Below are positions 58,127-64,000 of a stretch of DNA of 64,000 nucleotides, piece after piece. This DNA comes from Trogon surrucura (lineage: Eukaryota; Chordata; Aves; Trogoniformes; Trogonidae). Positions within the stretch are counted from its first letter, which is position 1; each line of letters opens with the position of its first letter. Under the pieces are notes generated by a model. The model searched no databases. It worked only from the letters and a program-made list of their open reading frames with translations, and was not told the origin of the DNA. The stretch is taken from positions 9,502,001-9,566,000 of the forward strand of contig CM036629.1 in the NCBI GenBank assembly GCA_020746105.1, written 5' to 3'. The position numbers and the translations under genes are program-made.

Positions 58127-61100
58127 TATCATTCTCTTATTTGGCATACATTTGCTACTAGCTATCATTCCTTTGATTTTAGGAAATTATGTATCAATAC
58201 TGTAAACACACAGATTTCCCATAACATTACAAATAGGCACATCAGAAAAGTTAAAGATTTTATACTTAAAGAAAACTTTTAAAGTAAGAAGTAATTACTC
58301 CTATCTAGTAAAAGAAGAACTATATAGAACTGAAGCAATAGTTAGGACATTACTAGAGGAACACTCACTTTTATGAGGTGGTAGGAGTAGGCACAGGAAC
58401 CCTGAGTATCTCAAAGATGCAAGCACCTAAATACTGCACATGCAACCTGTATAAACTAACTTAATTATTTACTCGACATTAGAAACCAAACTGGGAATAG
58501 TGCTCAGATTATCCAAGTCCCCTGACTATGTCTTAATGACAGATCATTCTCCCTTTGCTAAATGCTGATGTCTGTTCCATGTCAGGTGTTTACAGGACAT
58601 AGTCATTATTATGAAAACTAGAAAGTTATAAGTATCCAAAGTCCATCTCTACAAATATTTTTGTTTATACACTACCCACTCTTCACTAAGTACAACTTAT
58701 TACCTTACTGTATAACAGTACTAGATATTCAGTTATACTCCAGTCAAATACACTCCGGTGCTCTGCTGCATTAAATATCTACCTGCCTACTTCTTCCACC
58801 TCTGCAAATTAGGAAGGAGACTACATGCTGGTACAACCAGTTCCTCAGAGAAAGCAGCCATGTTCCCACCACTTTCCAAAACAAGCAAGTGAAGTGTTAT
58901 TATTATGATTAAAGAAAACTAATTCTAGATTAGACAGTTCTAAGCCACAGTAGCAAAATTCCATCCCTGCCTTTGAGACACCCACTATCTTTATTAATTT
59001 TCTATTTATGATCATCGACTCTTTTAGAAGATATCATATGATCTAACTGAAAGGAAGAAAAATGTTTTTGATTGCCTGTACTAGGTTTGCTTTAAAGTAA
59101 CATTTGTTTTCTACCTGGTTTTAAAAGGTGGAGCTACATTAGATAGAACACAGTTGCATATGTTACATTCATAGATGCTGCTAGCTCACCACTAGTAGGC
59201 TGAGGGAACAATGCAACAAACTCAATAACTACTCATCTATGTGAGAAGTCCCAGTAGTTAAACCTGAAAATAAGGACAGTACCAAATTTTTACCACATCC
59301 TTCAAGTTTTTCATGCATGAAAGAAGCGACTTCACAGCTGGTGAAATAAGATACATTTCAGAGATCATTCGGATAGTCCTTTGGACTAGCTCATTTGTTT
59401 TTATTAATCTCCCATTTTGAAATATTTTTCAAGAGAGACTCAAGATTTGTTCTGGCAGCTTTGAATATCTGCAATGAAACTGTCAGCACATCTGTTACTC
59501 TTACATCCACCAAAGTAGAATCACAGAACAATTTAAATCACACAGTATCTTAAAAGCAAGAAAATAATGGAAATAACTGCCTTCAAGACAACTGTGATAA
59601 AAATGTCTCAATTTTAGTGGGAAAAATCCAGTTCAATAAAAAATAAGTCCTTACTTGAAAAAACTGCTGGTTCCATGCTACTTCTTATGTTTGAGAACAG
59701 AAACACAAACCGAACACATAGAAGTTTTTTTTCTCAGTATTTTATTCTCTTAATCAATGTTATTTTCCCAAGTTTTGTAATTTCACATTCCTGCATTCAA
59801 AGAAGCTGCAGTCCTATTGTCCAGACCAGTGTGCTAACTGGGCCTGATGACATAATAGTATTTCTGTCACTTTTGCTGGTATACATTATATAGAGTCTTA
59901 CGCCTGCTTTACAGTAATCAAAGGAACAGAGGGAAGTTACACTGAACAGGGCTGCAGCACTTTCAGTCACACATGAGAATTCCACACTGAACCAGGGTCT
60001 GAATTTGCAGAACTGGAAACGTTTCTAGAGCAAGTTTTAAATCTTTTGAGAAGCGTTTAGTAGCAGTGTTTGCAGCTCATCAACACTTAAAACTGGTGTA
60101 AATTGTTGATGTTGCTAAATTAATTAGTCTAGTCAGCTTATTCATGATAATTTCTGGTTTGGTACAACCACCTCTCATGTCACTTTCTTGGTTGTACTAC
60201 AAAGCAGATCAGGAAACATACCCAGGCTAACTAGCTTTTAGGCAGATTGCCTCTTTGCTGGTTTAGTTACAATCCAGATTAGTTTTCCAATCCATACTGG
60301 CATATTCATGCCAATATGTACTATCAGAGGGCAATAAGTAGGTGGGACTGATCAGTAAAGATATGGGGCACTGTTTTTTTTCAGCAACAGTAACATCTTG
60401 TATAGGCCTACATGATTTATAAAAGTACCATATTAGTCACGTCATTGTTCAGAAACTTTGAACTCAAAAGGGCTGCAGCCATTGCTGTGATACTGAGGAA
60501 CCCAACTATAAAATTATCCAGATCTAATAATCACTTCCACTGGAATCTTGGCAGAAAGCTGCCCATGTTTTTGCAAGTAATCTCATAGAAATTTTTAGTG
60601 CACTCAAATATTGAAAAATTTTAGCCAGTTTCATCAGGAAAAAAAAAAAATCACACTGTCATAGTGGAGAACCACCTTGTAAATGGGTTATTAGCTCAGT
60701 GACTCAGGAGGAATAGTGCCATCTACTGAATTAACTATACTTTTAAAACACAGCCTAACAAAATAATGTCTCATCAAATGGTTATTGTATATGGACAAGT
60801 TGTGGTCCCATTATTTTAGAAGAAATTTGTTGTAACACAGACACTTAAAATCACTTGGTGCCTGCTGTATTTCCTTTGTTATTAATGCATTTGAAAAGCT
60901 TACTCACAAAAAAAAAGTAAGATTATTCTTTTCAAATATTTGCAAGGATACGTTCAAGAACATTACATGAGCACAGCATACTTGGAACAGCATAGAGGGG
61001 AACTGTTGGCTGCTAACTGTTACAAGAAAATAGAAGTGTGGAATATGCAAGCAATGAGAAAAGTCACAAAAAAAAAAAAATCTGTTTACTGTTTCTGCAA

Positions 61101-61853
61101 ATATACAAGGAAATCCAAAATCCAGCAATGCCAATACATGGCATTAAAAAAAAACTTGTTGAAAGAGACATGTATGGGTTCACACCACCAGCAAAACATC
61201 TAGCCTGTAAAAGGAATATACCAAACAAGTGAAAAAATGAGTGGTATGGAAAGAAGTTTTGGTAGCATTAAAAGAACAGATTGAGGTAAGCAAAACAGGG
61301 TTTAACCACATGAATTGCTGAAGTAATCACTAAAGAAGCTAAGACCTTCTAGGGGTTCCACTGAACATTTAGCCAATTACCTGCAGAGAAAGGAGCTGGG
61401 GTTAAAGATTCACCATCATAGATACTGTGCTTCTAGATGACGGGTAGATAGGGAGAAAGCTTTGCTAGGCTATTATGGACTTTGTAAGCCAAAATAATAT
61501 TGATAGTTCAAGTGATACATATGCATATAAATGAAGTATATACAAATGCTTTATCATCAGAAGTGTCAGGAGGGAATTCAAAGAATTGACTGCCATAAAA
61601 ATTGCCAAGTGATTAAGGAAATGTGCACATTACTGAATCTTCCACTTGGTTAAGCAACTAATATGATCAGAGGCTATTCTATGGTTAGTCACTGAAAATA
61701 AAACAATGAAGCAAATTTTTTCTAGATTTATAAACAACTAAGTAAGGCCTAGTAATCATAAAATCAGATTCAGAAATACCATGTAGGTATTTCTTAGATT
61801 TGACAGTCCAGAATCCAAAGAAACACATTGTTCTTATAAATCATGAGCACCAG

Positions 61854-61885
61854 AAAAAAAAAAAAAAAAACAGCAAAAAAACCCT
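61854..61885 (+). repeat. Poly(A) A17 plus A7CCC
   Basis: A17 (61854-61870), CAGC, A7 and CCC. No retroposon body is recognisable upstream. Confidence 0.88.
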
Positions 61886-64000
61886 AAGTATCTCATGAGA
61901 TTTTACTCCTGATAAAAGTTGTCTGCATATTTTCATCTTCTAGGAAAAAAATAAATCATACACTAAAGGAAATATGGGTGTTTATTAACGTTTTAGTTCT
62001 GTGAATCATCCAATGTAAGGTTGCTATCCTGTAGCTCTTATTCAGACACATTTTCCAAAAGAACTTCTGACTTTAAGAAATGAAACCCAAACATTCTGAA
62101 CTGTTAACAAAAAAAAGGTACTTCCTAAGTGTTAAAAACAATGTTATTGCTAACTGTTTTGAATATTTTCTTGCAATTAGTAAAAATTCTTTTCAGAATG
62201 GATTTTTCCTTATAAATAATGCATAAATTCCTACAGGTGTGCTTTAAGTTGATTTTAAAAATGTATTTCATGAATTACAAACGTACCATATAATTGTTAG
62301 ATCACTTTTTGCAGACATTTTTCTAAGTCTGCATACATTTCAATGATTTTTTTTCAGAAAGATAAAATATCCGTAAGAAATGCACATCTTTTGACAGAAC
62401 GGTCTCACAGTAATCTTTGACAACACCCTGTGGATTTTCAAGCCATCTTGTCAAGCAGCAGAAGCCCTATTATATGAACTAGCTGACCAGTCACCAAGCA
62501 CGAGTAGCCAGCTGAGAACACAGCTTCATCTCATACTCACTGAAGTCAACGGAAAAAAATATCTATAGGATTCTGCAACTGCAATCTATAGGAGCCCTTC
62601 CAATTACTACAGTGAGCATTGAATCAGTCCCATCAGGAGAAGCTATAGTCACTGAGTAATATATGAGCTATCCTTAGGCTGCAATGTATTTGCATAAACC
62701 TTTTGTTGAATAACTTGAAGAACAAAATAAATCAAAACTGAAATCTATTCACAGTTAAATGGCAAGCTAGAAAAGAGATTTAGTGAGCTAAATTATCCAC
62801 CATGCTCTAGTGAAAGCATATTTCACAGATTCACATTCCCAAGTGAACTCATGCTTTTCCACAGCCTAGCTAAATTTAGCATGAATAAGCATCTCTGGAC
62901 AAATAAGGCACCTGTTTTATTTGGCTGCTAATACATGCACTCAACACCTGTTATTTTACGGAAGAACACAGCCACACATACATGGTTATTTGATTTATTA
63001 ATATTTCCACTGTATACAAAGCTCTTCTGTACTGGACACCTTGGGCACTAAATATAAAATTCAAAAGCTTTTTTTATTATTTATAGTATTAAAATATCTG
63101 TTAGTTCTGTCTATCATATTTTCAGTGAACTACTTTTTTTCCTTTAAACTCATTGTGAGATGAGATGATCAGAACTGAAAATACGAATTCATACAATGGC
63201 ATTACATTATTCTTATATACATAAAGCACTACGAGGGCTGCTATGGGAACGTTAACTCCATTCGAGCCAGATCCAATACCTTTATGTATCCTTTTCTAAC
63301 TATATTGTAGTCTCTGTGTTGCGATTCTGTAAATGTGAGAAATGTATTCGGTGGGCTCCTTCAGCATAGTGTTAAACTCCACTGAACTATCCTTCCCAAA
63401 TGTATTTTTCTCTAACACATTATTTTGTCATCCACTTGCCTTTCATTAATACCTACTCTGTTCAAGGCACTCTGCTTCAAAGATATTATATACGACTCTT
63501 TCAAAGTTGCTGGTTTCTTTGTGCATGCAATGTAAACACTTCCATGGCACTTCTCAAAAAGAGAAAGGCATAACCAGTCTCCTGGGAAGAGTTCTTGCAC
63601 AAACATCTATGTGACTGCACCAAAGTGCTCATATCTGCTTGCACGGTCACTTTGCTGCCAGGTTCCTGAGAGGACACTGTAAACATATATGGAGAACGAT
63701 ACCGTATGAAATAGAGTAGGGAGGCAAAGTGATGCTATCTACAGCTGTTTGGAGTCTACCACAGAACTCTGGTTTCAGAGGACCTCTCAATCCTCTGGGG
63801 AAAGACGAAGTGGGCCAGAACAAGGCCCTGGGAATTGAAGAGTCCTGAAGCAAAGGATGCTGGCAAGTGAATTAAAACCAGTACTGCTTGAAGAACAATA
63901 AAAATCACTAACAAACATTGACACTAACAAGCTGAATGACTGGCAGTTTGATCAAACACTGTTATAAGAGTGATGAGCAATTCAGTCACATTTGCCAGAA

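Larger units (their letters stand above)
52216..64000. other. Noncoding AT-rich DNA, no gene recognised
   Basis: Nearly 12 kb without a recognised gene, CR1 body or LTR. Frames are under 90 codons. Landmarks are an AACC/AAAC tract at 55255-55291, A/C mosaics at about 52707-52740 and 58089-58126, and A-tracts near 60641-60650, 61069-61080 and 61854-61870. About 54400-54960 is dense in ATTA/TAATTA-like words with few homopolymers and could be a conserved noncoding element. About 55770-55960 contains two GAAAATC(A/C)GG words typical of very old interspersed repeats. Confidence 0.55.

Noticed and set aside
59517..59545. GAATCACAGAACA, resembling an antisense CR1 tail
   Set aside because: The following sequence lacks the GGTTGGAA and CCAACC landmarks, so it is probably chance.
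63412..63853. Three overlapping minus-strand frames of 61-68 codons near the right end, considered as a possible terminal exon
   Set aside because: They are in different frames, none resembles a known protein and no convincing splice sites flank them. They could only be judged with sequence beyond the window.
1..64000. CRISPR arrays, operons, phage or plasmid features
   Set aside because: No regularly spaced direct repeats with unique spacers, no gene clusters and no bacterial signals; the sequence is vertebrate noncoding DNA.

Overview
This window is AT-rich, intron- or desert-like vertebrate DNA, most probably from a bird. The evidence is seven CR1 LINE fragments, including two well-preserved 3' ends with the typical 8-bp CR1 tail; one structurally complete solo LTR of avian class II (ERVK) type; and a GC-rich relic resembling a widespread avian ERVL-type LTR. 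I see no bacterial, plasmid or phage character. CpG is depleted over most of the window and there is no operon-like organisation. The species cannot be told from the sequence.

Layout. 1-10.4 kb holds most CR1 fragments: plus strand at 3.15, 4.46, 9.27 and 10.18 kb, minus strand at 5.94 kb. 10.4-18.5 kb is mostly unique AT-rich DNA, with two stretches that could be conserved noncoding elements, a possible class I ERV LTR end at 13.5 kb (minus strand) and an A/C mosaic containing a C12-A12 junction at 15.2 kb. 18.48-19.34 kb is a GC-rich island unlike its surroundings, read as an old minus-strand LTR with internal 50-bp and 10-bp duplications. 19.3-28.5 kb is featureless apart from low-complexity DNA. 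28.5-28.6 kb is a degenerate heptanucleotide array, and 29.66-30.06 kb is the solo LTR with a near-perfect 6-bp target duplication. 30-49 kb is repeat-poor apart from a 19-base G run at 37.19 kb. 49.29-49.82 kb is the best CR1 copy, and 52.10 kb has a short minus-strand CR1 tail. 52.2-64 kb has no recognisable gene.

No complete protein-coding gene, tRNA or rRNA was found. The longest open frames outside CR1 are at most about 126 codons, encode nothing I recognise, and fit chance. The window is best described as an intron or intergenic desert. I did not find a coherent undescribed biological system. The observations most worth checking are the heptamer array, the solo LTR, the recurring A-tract to A/C mosaics, the possible conserved noncoding blocks and one weak exon-like block at 46.0-46.2 kb.
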